64,000 nucleotides of DNA, taken from positions 4,188,501-4,252,500 of the forward strand of contig WPIO01000019.1 in assembly GCA_009760855.2 (NCBI GenBank). The letters are read 5' to 3'. The position numbers and the translations under genes are program-made. The notes beneath the pieces are model-generated. The model was not told where the DNA came from. It made no database searches and saw only the letters and a list, made by a program, of their open reading frames with translations. Numbering within the stretch: the first letter of the stretch is position 1; each line of letters begins with the position of its first letter. The stretch is from Cristatella mucedo. Taxonomy: Eukaryota; Bryozoa; Phylactolaemata; Cristatellidae. This document shows, piece by piece, positions 1 through 11,035 of the stretch.

Positions 1-2
1 GC

Positions 3-173
3 AAGAAAGTGAGCGGACCTATAATTGAACGACTGGTAACTGAAGTCGATACACTGCTTGATGACGAACCAATGCAAATATGGGTGAAAAGTGTGATGTG
101 GCAATTGTACCGTTCTCGGCAGACAAGCCCAGCTGCCGAGTTAAGCAACAACTTTAACCGTCTTATTGTATAG
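3..173 (+). CDS. Possible terminal exon of an unidentified gene (partial, 5' end outside window)
   Basis: An open frame enters from the left window edge (first full codon at position 3) and runs 56 codons to TAG at 171-173. The peptide begins KKVSGPIIERL and has an amphipathic, acidic helix-like composition (ERLVTEVDTLLDDEP), then WVKSVMWQLYRSRQ, and ends NNFNRLIV. It reads like the C-terminus of a real protein rather than a random frame, but I do not recognise the family. It precedes a SINE-1 copy at about 206. No AATAAA is evident directly after the stop. It could also be a chance frame; only its position at the edge and its amino-acid composition support it. Confidence 0.4.
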   Translation, partial: KKVSGPIIERLVTEVDTLLDDEPMQIWVKSVMWQLYRSRQTSPAAELSNNFNRLIV

Positions 174-205
174 GCATGAAGACCTGCGAGTAGTGACTGC
201 TGCCG

Positions 206-355
206 AGCTGGTTTGGCCCAGTGGTTAAGGTGTTCGCCCCGGCCAAGGTCTGGCCGAGGTCGTGGGCTCGAGCCCCGTGGCCAATGTGAAGCGCCTGAAT
301 AGAGATTAAGTTCTCTTACGGCACTATACAAAGAAATTATATTTTATATATATTT
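206..355 (+). repeat. SINE-1 (tRNA-derived, LINE-A-like tail)
   Basis: A tRNA-like head carries an A-box-like TGGCCCAGTGG and a B-box-like GGGCTCGAGCCCC, about 45 bases apart, as in internal RNA polymerase III promoters. It is followed by GAAGCGCCTGAATAGAG and GTTCTCTTACGGC, then an AT-rich end. The same arrangement recurs at least nine times in the window in both orientations. Confidence 0.8.
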
Positions 356-793
356 CCAGAGAAGTCTCGACGGGACATGACAAATGCGTGGACCAGCTTG
401 ACTGTATAATTATTATCAAAGCGAGTCCTAAATTTTTACAATGCTATGTAGCTAAAAAGTAGGCAGACTGCGGTCATCCAGCGAAAAGTCTCTTCGGAAC
501 AGAATACCCAGATTCTGTGTTTAGAGGTTATTAGAGGACACATGCTGATCAAGTCCATTTTGAGTTAAATTGAGCATGCATTCTGCCTGGTCTATAACGG
601 TATGTAAAGCGTTGTAAACCTATTGGTTCGGTCGTGCATGTGTGAGTATGTGGCCTGCTTGAGTACACAGTCGGGTGGTTATCAAGCTCCTCCACCGCCT
701 CCTTCTCCTTCTCCACACTGATGTCGTCTGCTGAACTTGAATTAGATCCGACTGCCGGTCTAGCCTTGTCTAACTTGCAATTTGCTCGTGCAG

Positions 794-2127
794 GTAAATC
801 CCTTCAGAGACAGAATTCTTCAAGTGTTTTCCTCAGATGGAAGTGGCAACATGTCGTTTGAAGACTTCCTCGATATGATGTCGGTCTTCAGCGAGAATGC
901 ACCAAAGAACGTCAAGGTTGAATATGCGTTCCGCATCTACGGTGAGTGGAGCATTTGAAAATAACCTCATTATTTGTGACTGCCTGCTGCTATAAGAACT
1001 GCATGCTCCTAGACAATTCAGGTTAATAATTTGGCAAAGGTTGTGACTCGTTAGCTCCGGTAAACCCAGACTGGCTCCCACGGAATTGATCATCTAGATC
1101 ACATTGATGTAGTTCACAAATATCAAGATGCTTTCTTTAATGATCAAGGTCGTGGACTCGGGCTCTTCGCATATGTACAGCGCCAGGATTGAGGTTAAGT
1201 TCTCTTAGGGCAAATGAATTATATATGATATCAGGGCTTTCCGTGGCTTAGATAGTCGTTCTCCTCTTATTTAGGCTGTCCTCAATAGGTCATCCTTGTT
1301 TAAGAGCTCGTCTGATTCACAACGAGCCAGTTCGATTAGTTCAGGGAGCTTTTGTAGCACTTAGTTGCGTGGGGATTTGCAGATTTTGGCTGCTTTTCTC
1401 GGCAGTTCTCTACTAAATGGCGTTTCACCATAAGGTCACTATAAGTTTTTTTCCGCCTGGAAGTTAATCCTGCGCAGATTCGCGCTAAGCCTCGGCACTT
1501 GTACGCAGCAGCGAGCTTTGCTTCATCCTCTGTACGTTCCAGACTTCGATGGCGACGATGTGCTCAGCGCGCGTGACCTCACCGAAGTCATTAACAGGCT
1601 TACCGGTGGCGATCGAGATCTGAGCCAGAAGCTTAGTGATGAGGACATCGAGCAGCTCATTGCAAATGTAATGCGACTGCGTCCTATAGCTATCGGTAGA
1701 CAACGTGCACTATGTAAACGCTCTTTCACCCCCTGCGAACTTGGCTTGACTTGGTCTGTTCTTTTTAAATGTCATCATGTCAGATCCGAAATTAATTCAT
1801 TGCCGCGCTAGTGATCGCATGAATTGAATACCTGCAGTCAGGCCTCATGTCACGCTGACGTCTCTGACGGCGTATTCACTCACACCTTTCGCAGATCATG
1901 GATGAGGCCGACTTGGACGACGACAAAAACTTGTCGTTCACCGAGTTTGAACATGTGATGTCTAAAGCACCAGATTTTGCTACGTAAGTATATGGACAAC
2001 ATTATTTGCCGCGCCGTTTTTAGAGATAAATAATATTTGTATCCGTGCCGGTGCAATTCGACGCTCATCATAGGCAGACTATATATGCAATTTTTACTTT
2101 TACAGGTCCTTCAGAATTCGTCTGTAG
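794..2127 (+). CDS. CIB2: CIB2-like calcium- and integrin-binding EF-hand protein, last four exons
   Basis: Four exons join in frame: 794-941, 1543-1667, 1895-1983 and 2106-2127 (TAG at 2125-2127), giving 127 residues. Each intron starts GT and ends AG. The product starts [13 protein letters not shown], equivalent to the NPFKxRI..FS segment of CIB proteins, and continues [18 protein letters not shown]. The first canonical EF-hand loop (about residues 50-61) has Asp at positions 1, 3, 5 and 12, the Asp-12 variant typical of CIB proteins. The second ([12 protein letters not shown]) ends in Glu. The C-terminus KAPDFATSFRIRL matches the CIB tail APDF..TF.IRI. Family members bind calcium and membrane-receptor tails; CIB2 acts with mechanotransduction channels in hair cells and photoreceptors. 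It resembles CIB2/CIB3 more than CIB1 (SENAP, EADLD), but orthology needs a tree. The exon(s) for the N-terminal 50-60 residues were not found and may lie left of the window. Confidence 0.9.
1138..1230 (+). repeat. SINE-1, 5'-truncated copy
   Basis: It begins at the B-box-like segment (AAGGTCGTGGACTCGGGCTC) and continues into the GTTCTCTTAGGGC / AAATGAATTATAT tail. It lies in the first visible intron of the CIB-like gene, in the same orientation. Confidence 0.6.
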
Positions 2128-4540
2128 ATAGAACGTTGACATCAGTCGCTGTACTCTCCTCACCTACAGTGTAGCCAAATCATATTACAAACGCACAATC
2201 AGATTGAACCCCTGCTAAAAGAAATTGGACCATTCTTCGGAATATCACGATTGATATATTTCTAAATGACGCCAGTTTGCTTAAGGCTCGTATCTTTAGC
2301 TTTCTGCAAATGTAGCTACATTGACTGTCAAGCACAGTGTCTCGAGGCGTGAGCTGTCTCAGTGACCTCCTTCGGATGTACGGCTTTAAATGCCTGTCAT
2401 TTGACTGCACAACTGCGCTTGCAGTGGCTTTTAGCATTAACAGCGACTGTGATTGCCTCAGCTTTTTCATTATATTAAACTGACGACTTATTACCTTATG
2501 GTTACGACATTGACGATTCATCCAATAAGCGAAGTAAGATGCTGTACGACACGAGTGACAAATGTAATTGCTTGTGCGTGACATGGAAGGGTGAAATTAT
2601 CCCAGCAAGCCGAGCACAGTTGTGAAACAAAGTCAGTGAGCAACCTAATATGAGCTTTCACGGCTACATGAATGACTGTAGGAAGTACACTGCGACTCAT
2701 GCTTTATCGCCTTTCAAAGAAGACATCTCGGATGGCTCGCTCGCGCTTATCGATGGATCTGCTGTAATGCGGGATGAACGCCGGTTGACTTGGCAAGTTG
2801 CCGAGGTTCGGAAGGTGGACCATGTCCGTGTGTCGCGTCGAAAGTATCATGCTACAAAGCAAGCACGGCCGCACTTCAAAATGCATTCGGAGATTAGCTC
2901 ACCTAGCCGGAGCTTGTTTATCCTACGCTGTCTACCGCTGTGCAAAGCCGTGTTAAGCGCCCTGCTTTGATTTCGACTCTTAGCTATCGAAATATGCTTC
3001 TCGTTTTCGCCGGCTTGGGATGTGGTATTGAGTATCATATGGTTGTCATGCACGTAATCTCTACATTTCATTTTCAGTAGCGGTCATGGATCGGTTAATC
3101 CCAGAACCTGTCTGACATTAAAAGAGTACCAACTTGTTTGCCCTCGCTGCATTTCGATTTCTGAGTGGCCTGCTATCTTCTCGAGTCGGACCAAGTAACC
3201 GACAACGCAGACCGGCGAAACGGCTTACAGTCCGACTCAATGCCTAGTCCTTGGCAAGACTATATTCAGGCAAGCAGCCCGCTTATATGAAGCAGGGAAT
3301 GGCTTTCTGCTGGCTACCGTTGTTGAACGGCAATATTTAGCGGTGGATATTTCAACATCAGAACGCTATAGCACACCAGCCAATATCAGTACGATGGCAG
3401 AAAACTTGCTACAGTGCTAGTCAAAAAGCCTGCCTAGTTCTCAAACTTTATCGTAGCGTTTATTTAGCTAGACTGCTGACTCACGTAGCATACCAGAAAA
3501 GAGCAGTGATAGGGGTGAGCTGTGTGCATTGAAAAAGTAACGCAACTACAGTTGGCAATCAATTTAACGTGCGCAATTGGGTAGAGCAGGTTTGAGCAGA
3601 TGCTCGATGGTTGCACCCAAGCCATCGGTGGCAGCAATCTAGGCCAGGGCATAACCTTAGATAGCTCAGCAAAATTTAGTCTTAGATGGCTCAGCGAAAT
3701 CAACATGCACGGCCTCAATTGCCAATTGAAGTGTACCATAGCTAATCATTTACTTTAGCGTCCACAATCGTAGCTCCGCAGCATGAAAGCGATAGCAGCG
3801 AAAGCGGCTAAAAGACTTTTGTTCAACCCCGTTGAATGCTGCGTTGCATTAGTATGGCGCTCAGACGGCCATTCATGGAATTTTTTTCATTTAGAGCCCT
3901 CTATTTACTAATGTTTAGTTGCCCGTTATGGCGGCTGCTTTCTCGTGAAAAAAGAGCGAGGTAATGTCGTAGACTAACGTTTGAGCACGGCTAATCAAGC
4001 AGGCAGTCCGATCAATAGCCACACGAAAAGCATTCATCGATTCAAATAGCTTCACGCCGATTGTCAATATGTCAACTTACAAGGGAAGATGCTCAGCAAA
4101 CTGGTCCTGCGCAGTGACTGGCTCGATGAAAGAGTCCACTCGCTTTATGGTACCGGTTTTGTCATTGTAGTGCTCCCGATGTTGCTGACTCTCCTAGATT
4201 GAGAGACTTATTTTCGCACCAGCAATATCGAGTCACACGTAATGCTTTTGTTTACAGAGCATTCACTTGGATCAAAAAGTGCCCAGATTACAGACACCAC
4301 TGCCACTGAAGCGCGAACAGCGGTCTTTCGCAGTACAAAACTTTAATTTCAGTAGTTCAGTCAACACTTTCTCCTTCCTATGGACCTCGATAGCATGTGG
4401 GTGTCAGCGAAATGGGCAAGCCTTTATGGCACTTCCACAAGCTCATGTAAAGCAATTTTCTCAGCCTTAACTCTGCTATTCGATTATTCGACTAAAGCCT
4501 ATCCATCCTTCGTAAAAAAGGCTTAGCGGATACTCAAAAA
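2128..4540. other. No gene recognised
   Basis: This is the 3' flank of the CIB-like gene. A 134-codon open frame exists on the minus strand (2180-2584) and a 106-codon frame on the plus strand (2650-2970); neither shows a motif, a coherent splice structure or a family I know. I see no repeat of the families described elsewhere. Confidence 0.5.
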
Positions 4541-4544
4541 AATA

Positions 4545-4675
4545 TATAATATAATTCACTTGCTCGCCGCCTAAGAAAACTGAATCTCTATTCAGGCGCT
4601 TCACATATGCCACGGGGCTCGAGCCCACGACATCGGTCATCAAATACATTCACCTTACCTCGACCTTGGTTCAAG
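4545..4675 (-). repeat. SINE-1
   Basis: Read on the minus strand: tRNA-like head with B box (GGGCTCGAGCCCC on the complement), AGCGCCTGAATAGAGAT, then an AT-rich end. The head is less well conserved than the tail. Confidence 0.7.
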
Positions 4676-4924
4676 ATAACTGAATATTGGGAAGTCTCTT
4701 AAAAAACTCCAAAGCAATGGTAATTGCGGATTTGTTATGTTAAGACTAATTTTGTCTACAACCATCACTGACGCCAGGCGAGGTGTACCAAAGTGCTTTG
4801 CTTTTATGAGAAGTGGAATCGACCATTGCTCTTCTTTTAGTCTGTCTATGCTCATCGAACTACAAACTTTAACGAGAGCTTTCATGCAGTAAATTTTGTG
4901 CTCAAATTATGTCCGACTTCAAGG

Positions 4925-5350
4925 TTCTGTTCTGTCAGTCAGAGCTACTCCCATACCAGCCTAGACATCGTACCGCAAGCTTTTCTGACTCAAATCGTTT
5001 AAGCTATGCCTCAAAGCAACCTCAAATTCATATGAGACCGTGCTTTTTCGTACGCTCCCAAAGGCCGGAACTCACTCTCGACTGACGTCACGACATATCC
5101 TGACTTTACGACATTTAAAAAGAAGCTAAAAACGCACTTGTTTCTCACAGCATTTGCTGGGTGCATGTGACTTGTCCTTTGAGTGTTTATGCATGCAGAC
5201 ACTGCGCATGTTACCACTAATCATATTACTCATCATACCTCTAATCGTGTAATGCTTGTTGACACTGTGCATGCTACCACTTGCCATATGATCATGCTTG
5301 TAAAGTCCTAGAAAGAGATTGAGCACCCGGGTGGCGCTATGCAAATGCTC
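4925..5350 (+). mobile_element. LINE-A 3' fragment
   Basis: The last part of the LINE-A reading frame is visible in degraded form: the segment before ATTTAAAAAGAAGCTAAAAACGC corresponds to the FKKKLKTHLF motif near the end of CR1/L2-type reverse transcriptases. It is followed by the family 3' UTR (GCATGCAGACACTG..., TAAAGTCCTAGAAAGAGATT, GGCGCTATGCAAATG). Confidence 0.75.
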
Positions 5351-6360
5351 TTCAAAATAATGTTTGATTTGTGACTTACCGGAATAAGCTTGTTGGCTTG
5401 GCCAGACCCAGAAGCTGTGCTTTATAGCCACATTTATCCTTACTATAGACGAAGCCAAGAATAAGCCAAGGGTGGAGGGCCAGGCTTTTCGACGCTTTAA
5501 GAGGCACTCAATCCTAAGAAGGTGAAGAACGTGTGGGACGGCTTGGGAGCCCGAAAAACGCTCCTTCAAGTCGGTCCCTTCAGGGGATCAGGGCCTCTGG
5601 ATCTCCCTATCCCTGCGCATACGATCCTTATCCTTCCGTGCTGAGCCAACTCGGCGAGGCCCAACTGCAGTCCACAGAATTCAAAATCTACTAGAGCAAC
5701 GTCCTCCTTAAAGCGTTTGCTAGCCTTACACGTCCTCAAAGACGCAGACGATGATGCTAGTCGAATTCCTTGGCTCGGCGCGCCAGCATTGGCTGTCTAC
5801 TAAATTCAAACGCTGTATTTATCCCTGCAGTAGCGTCAACGAACTTAACAATAACTGTTACAATCAATGTACCGTAGAGGTTACAAGCACTTTTCCCTTT
5901 ATCGACGGCATTGCTTCGCCAGTGATCTGCTCATTAAGTAATGCTGCACAGAGAAAACTGTGGGTCCTCGGATTTCAGGCCCTCGACAGCTGAGTGCACT
6001 ACTGAACACAGGTGCAAACTTTAGCTATTCATTCTACATTACACTAACTACGCCTGGCTCATCCCCATGTCCACTGACAGGTAGCCAATGAGTACCACGA
6101 CCAACAATGTGCAAGGCCGTTTGTTGATAGTGTATCAAGAACTCAGCTAGTAATAGGAAAGCTCAGATTAGCTGCATTTTTCGAGCAGCAGCCCCGCTAA
6201 ATGTGCGGTATAACCTAGCGTGCGAAAATAATTAGCGATTGTTGGCAGCCACTCATAGCTAATGCACTGCATAAGCTAAAATCGGCACTATCAGATCATG
6301 CTTTCATGCAAAAGAACGGTACCCTTATCGACAGCCAAATTAAATGACGCTTGTGTGACA
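5350..6360. other. No gene recognised
   Basis: Intergenic sequence between two LINE-A fragments. Short open frames (for example 5751-5993, plus) have no recognisable motif. Confidence 0.5.
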
Positions 6361-6365
6361 TAGTT

Positions 6366-7190
6366 TCTAGATTACTGCAATTTCCTCTGTACAGGACTCG
6401 TGGCCTGTTCACTAAAGCTTCTGAAACTTCTGCAAAAGTCATCAGGTCGGCTAGTCTGTCGTCAACGTTGTAGCTGCCACATCACACCACTTCTTTCTGA
6501 ACTTCACGGGGCTCCTATCAAGATTCGAGTAAACCTTGAGATCCTTTTGCTGGCCTACCGGCTGCTGAACATGCTTGCACCAGCTTAACTATCCAGCCTC
6601 CTTGTTTCTCCCGCGTACTCTCGCCCCGCTCAATCTTTGGCTTCAAGTCATCTCGTAGTTCGACGAACTAAATTCAAACCTTTTAATGATCCGGATTTAG
6701 TTTGCACCGAAAGTCAAGAATTCGCATCCGACTTCTGTTGCAACCTGCATTGACTTTGCATCATTGTCGGTTTCAGCTAAAGACGCGTATGTTCCGCTCA
6801 GCTTTCCCTTTTTATCAACGCACTTGTTCAGGTTTTGTTCCTGTGTGTGCTTACCCGTGCTTACCTGTGCACGATTTAGTACATGTAACTAACCAGGAGT
6901 ACTACAAGCCGGCGGCACTGAGTGTCTTCTTGCGTGCTTCTACTTGCTTGTCTAAGCATGATGTTTTCTGGTGATGATGATGTCTAAGCATGATGCCCTG
7001 CTTGCTTGTCTAAGCACGATGCTTCTGCTTGTCGTCAACTCTTGGCTTTTTGTTTTGAAAAGTGTGATAGCTCTGCGTCTTATCATTGCAAAAAGCACCT
7101 AGTGATAGCGATTCGATTCTCTTCAGGCTTCATTCTAAAGACTTGCGGTCATTATCATTATTATCGCTACTTCATTCATACGGGCACTTG
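6366..7190 (+). mobile_element. LINE-A-like fragment (reverse transcriptase C-terminus and tail), degraded
   Basis: Translated pieces correspond to the region after the polymerase domain: a DYCN-like segment at about 6370, the ..LQKSSGRLVCRQR.. segment near 6440 followed by CHITPLLSELHGAPIKIRV, and a later FQLKTRMFRSAF segment near 6775. The 3' tail (AAAGCACCTAGTGATAG, TCGATTCTCTTCAGGC, then ATT repeats) ends at about 7190. Stops and frameshifts break the frame, so it is a dead copy, more diverged than the one at 9480. Confidence 0.7.
6950..7036 (+). repeat. Short tandem repeat of a TTGTCTAAGCATGATG unit
   Basis: Three imperfect copies of CTTGTCTAAGCATGATG lie within the 3' UTR of the LINE-A-like fragment, separated by short spacers including (GAT)3. 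Confidence 0.75.
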
Positions 7191-8886
7191 GGAACAACCG
7201 ACTCAGTAACCTCGTTATTTGAGAAGGCACGTTGCTGTAGACATCCGACGAGTTCGTATGACGGGTTATAGGACAATGATATAGATCGGGTGCGAAATAA
7301 GACATAACTACTCTTGAAATATTTTTTCCAGCTTGGATGCTAGGGCAAAACTGAAGCCTTCAACCTTACTCCGGCTAAGAGATTCCGCGTCTTGATATCT
7401 CCTGAAATGAGAGGGGAGGGGGCAAATTTAGTGACAGTCTCTCGATTCTGGGATTACCTCCGGTGGCGTGCCGAAATCCAACCTACTAACTAAGACCTGA
7501 GTCTTTAAAGTATGCATTCTCATGCCTACAGGTAGGCTGTTGTAAATGTAGGTACGTAGCGTGTTCGACAATCAGCAAAGAAAAACTCGAATGCTCCTTA
7601 GCCATTAGATTGTCCAGAAGACCGATTGATTATCGGAAAATCCGGCTATGGGCCTACCAATTAGGCTTAGCCAAGAGTGTTTATGTACTTTTGCTGGTCC
7701 CAGGCTCAGTGCCGCCGAAGGTTACCAAGATTCACGGCGCTTTGCTTACTTCCCTAGCAGGTGGGACTTCAACGAACTTTCAGAAACTTGGGAAATGGAA
7801 AGATAGGCCGACTAACTCTAACATTCGTTCGTCGGCGATATGATACAGCTCACTTATTATTAGAAGCAAGACCGCGCAAGCTCGTGCATTCTTTTCACCT
7901 TGTTAAAGCCCCTTAGCTCCATGGTGCGGTCCCGGTGGTAGTTGAGATGCTCGTACTGAGCCTGAGATTGCCAACGATCCCTCGTTCTGCTTCGATTGCT
8001 TATCACCAGGGCAGGAGAATGCGTGTAGTTCGTGGGAAACTCTCCGCCTCTGCTCAGAGGAAAAGCCGACTTCGAGAGGCACTCGCTTCTGTAGTCCTGA
8101 AAATGCTTTCTGCTCTCGTGACCGTACGTCTCTCCGTAGTCGAACTTAAGCGTCGGAACATGGCCTCTATACCTGAAAGTGAGCGGAACAGTGATTTGTA
8201 CTTAAATTTTCCGAAAATTCTTTGGCGTATGCAAGAAAGATACCGAAAGATACACCACCGCTACAGTTTCGCAGAACAGTTACACTATAGCTAACACAAA
8301 CCGAGCCGAGGTAGGCTGTGCTCGGAGGGTCTAAGGCGGATTACCATCGTCCTGCTCCATTCTGATCGTCGGATTTACATGGCTGCTTTATTACTTACCC
8401 CGGCATCAAGGCTGGAGCTATGTACGCAGAGCTGTGCGCGGTAACAAGAGTGCCCGCCGATCTAGTCGCCATCGTGAGCGGATAGGTAAACCGCAGCTGC
8501 TCGGGCGCGACTGCTGGCCGGCGGTTGTCAAGGATGCAGCAGACCGCGCATGCGCTTCCGCACCGCCCTATCGCCGGGGTTCGCCTGGCTCGGTATGAGC
8601 TACAGCTGTGCTGCACAGTTAGTTCCATTTCCCGCGAAGCCGATTCCGAATGTGGTAACCGAGATCTTCTACTCGGGTACAGAGCTTTTCCTTATTCTCG
8701 AATCATCGATACCTTACTTTGCTTTGCATGGAGCCCCGCGAGCTGCCGCGTTGGTCCGCTGGAACTGAAAGACCCGACTGTGGAACCTAGTTACCAGAGC
8801 GATTAAGTATCAAGGGCGCGATCTCAGCCAAAGCGAACAGTAATAGTTGGTGAATTTCATTATGTGGATGTTCGTGCGCTTGCATT
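7190..8886. other. No gene recognised
   Basis: Several short frames occur (7610-7843, 7935-8294, 8525-8806, all plus), the longest 119 codons. None shows a domain motif, and I found no supporting splice borders. The 7935-8294 frame is basic and Leu/Val-rich at its centre. Confidence 0.45.
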
Positions 8887-8891
8887 CAATC

Positions 8892-9064
8892 TGTGACAGC
8901 GGACTAGTCCGGCGGAAGCTGCTGAGGCGAGAACAGCGGACCCATTTATAGCGGCTGCTTCCGAGCCAGCGTGCTGGCCGTGCGGTCCGGTTCAGCGTTT
9001 CCGTAATAACGGCGGCTGCCTGAGCCGTCTTGATCTGTGCGCGACTGCCTGCACAAACATAACA
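8892..9064 (+). mobile_element. Solo LTR (173 bp) of an LTR retrotransposon
   Basis: The segment begins TGTGACAG and ends ACATAACA, the TG...CA termini of LTRs. It is flanked by the 5-bp direct repeat CAATC (8887-8891 and 9065-9069). It shares GAGAACAGCGGACCCA and the end TGTGCGCGACTGCC...CA with the segment at 60015-60202. No internal retroviral genes lie beside it, so it is best read as a solo LTR left by recombination between two LTRs. The strand is inferred from the polyadenylation-like AATAAA of the sister copy. Confidence 0.8.
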
Positions 9065-9069
9065 CAATC

Positions 9070-9435
9070 TAAAATAAAAATGCTTAATTCAAGTCCAGCG
9101 CAAACAATCAAGGCGGCATTGGATTGTATGGAATTGTGGGAACGACCACTTATGGTTTCGGTGCTGTCTGCAAGTGCCGACATTAGTTCACAATAACCTT
9201 GAGCGACTAATCGCTGCTAAAATGTCTGACTGACATGTAATTTCGCCTGCCTTTTGATGTCAGCACTTTTTACGTGATGTTTCTGCTTTAAGGTGCAAGT
9301 GCACTCATGATGTACAGGTATATCAGAGACAAGTAAATAAATATAGGGGCTCGGCAACAAGCAAGGGGCTGGCCGGGGTCCGGCTGTGCGCACAAGGCAT
9401 ACCCTCTGGATTAAGAATAACTTGCTCTTCATGAA
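9070..9435. other. No gene recognised
   Basis: Short spacer between the solo LTR and a LINE-A copy. I see nothing recognisable. Confidence 0.5.
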
Positions 9436-9479
9436 AAGTGCAGTATTTTCAGGTGGCAAGAACTGCACAACTGATCCTT

Positions 9480-10283
9480 CCTCGAATAGTCGTCATGTCC
9501 ACAATCAAGTCTGCCTACTTCCAGCGACATAGCATTGCTAAAATTCGGGCTTTTTTAGAGAAGGATACCACGTCTAAGTTGGTCCATGCATTCGTGACAT
9601 CCCGTCTTGACTTCTGCAACTCACTGCTTGCTGGCCTACCGGCATGTGCAATCAGGTGATTGCAGCTGGTGCAAAAATCTGCAGCTAGGCTTGCCTGTCG
9701 TGAGCGTTGCAGTTGCCACATCACACCACTTCTCGCCGACCTGCACTGGCTACCAGTCAAGCAACGGATTGACTTCAAGGTTTTGTCGCTCACTTTTAGG
9801 TCACTTCATTATTTGGCTCCAGCCAATCTCTCAGATCTACTCCCCCATCAGGCCAAGCATCGTACCACCCGCTTTTCGGAAGTCTACCAATACCTCGTAC
9901 AAACCTCAAATCCTTTGGGAGACCGTGCATTTAGTTCGTATGCTCCCAAAGCCTTGAACTCACTCCCGACTTGTATCACGACATCCCCTGACTTGACCAC
10001 ATTTAAAAAGAACTTAAAAACACCTATTTAGGACAGCTTTTAGTGGGTCCCTATGATTCGTCCTTCGTGTGCTTATGCGTGCTGACACTGTGCATGCTAA
10101 CCACATTTGAATGCTGACCTTGGGCATGTCACTCCTAACCAGTGTATTCATGTTGTTTATCAAGCATGATATTACTCACCATTCAATCGCGTTTCTCTTT
10201 GCAGCAAATGTAAAGCGTCTAGAGAGAGATTGAGTTATCTGAGGGCGCTTTATCAAGTGCATTATTATTATTATTATTACGCC
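9480..10283 (+). mobile_element. LINE-A, 5'-truncated, reverse transcriptase C-terminal part
   Basis: This is the best preserved LINE-A 3' copy. From about 9500 the frame gives ..STIKSAYFQRHSIAKIRAFL.., then TSRLDFCNSLLAGLP at about 9600, typical of the post-catalytic part of CR1/L2-type reverse transcriptases. After a stop (near 9657) it continues LQLVQKSAARLACRERCSC, HITPLLADLHWLPVKQRID and FKKNLKTPI to a stop at 10029-10031. The 3' UTR ends TGTAAAGCGTCTAGAGAGAG and GGGCGCTTTATCAAGTG followed by (ATT)n to about 10280. Endonuclease and palm are missing, so it is not autonomous. Confidence 0.85.
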
Positions 10284-10289
10284 AACGGA

Positions 10290-10685
10290 ATGACTGCCAC
10301 AGCAGCAGCGGTCATACTGCTACCAGTGCTGCAACTAAGTGCACCTAAAGTTAGCGACAGAGCCTTGAAGTCGATACACAGCTTAATAAGCAGCAACGTC
10401 GTGTCGGTACGAAGTTGTGCATTGTGCCACGTTGCGATGTTCACGACAGACAAGCCTTGCAGTCGAGTTTTTCACCAACTGTAAGCGTCGCACACACAGA
10501 AAGACAAGTGTGCAGCTAGATATGAAAGTCAAGATGGGATGTCGCAAATGTAGTCCAGCTTTGCTTCGGTATCCTTGCCTAAGCAGGCCCGCACTTTCGC
10601 AAAAGTTCGTACCTGAAACTTAGCAGACTTGACTGTAGAGCCAACGTGGTCATCTAGCGAAAGGACCCTCAAAGATGAATCAAAG
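10290..10685 (-). mobile_element. LINE-A fragment, inverted 5' segment of a twin-primed copy
   Basis: On the minus strand, reading leftward from 10685, the frame gives IFDSSLRVLSLDDHVGSTV, then KSAKFQVRTFAKVRACLGKD; further left IDFKALSLTLGAL is readable near 10350. This is the reverse transcriptase region just upstream of the part carried in sense orientation by the adjoining segment 10686-11035. Confidence 0.75.
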
Positions 10686-11035
10686 ATGCCTCCCAAAGCC
10701 TGGAACTCACTCCCGACTTCCGTCACATCCCCTGACTTAACCACATTTAAAAAGACCTTAAAAACGCACCTATTTGTGACAGCATTTACTGGGTCGCTGT
10801 GATTCATTCTTTACGAGCTTATACGTGCAGACACTGCATGCTGCCACTAAACACGCTTGCTGACCCTGTTCATGTCACCCTTAACCATGTTATTTGTGTC
10901 GTTTATCAAGCATGATACCACTCACCTTTCGACCGTGTTTCCTTTGCAGCAAATGTAAAGCACATAAGAAAACAGAGTTCTCTGAAGGCTCTCCATCAAG
11001 TGCATTATTCTTACTATTATTATTAAAGATGCATC
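10686..11035 (+). mobile_element. LINE-A 3' end, sense segment of the same twin-primed copy
   Basis: It starts at the equivalent of APKAWNSLPT, continues through TFKKTLKTHLF and the 3' UTR, and ends GCAAATGTAAAGCACATAAG, CTCTCCATCAAGTGCATT and ATT-rich sequence. It is joined head-to-head to the inverted segment on its left. Confidence 0.8.

Noticed and set aside
2180-2584. 134-codon minus-strand frame downstream of the CIB-like gene
   Set aside because: No motif, no splice support, and it overlaps the probable 3' flank of the CIB-like gene.
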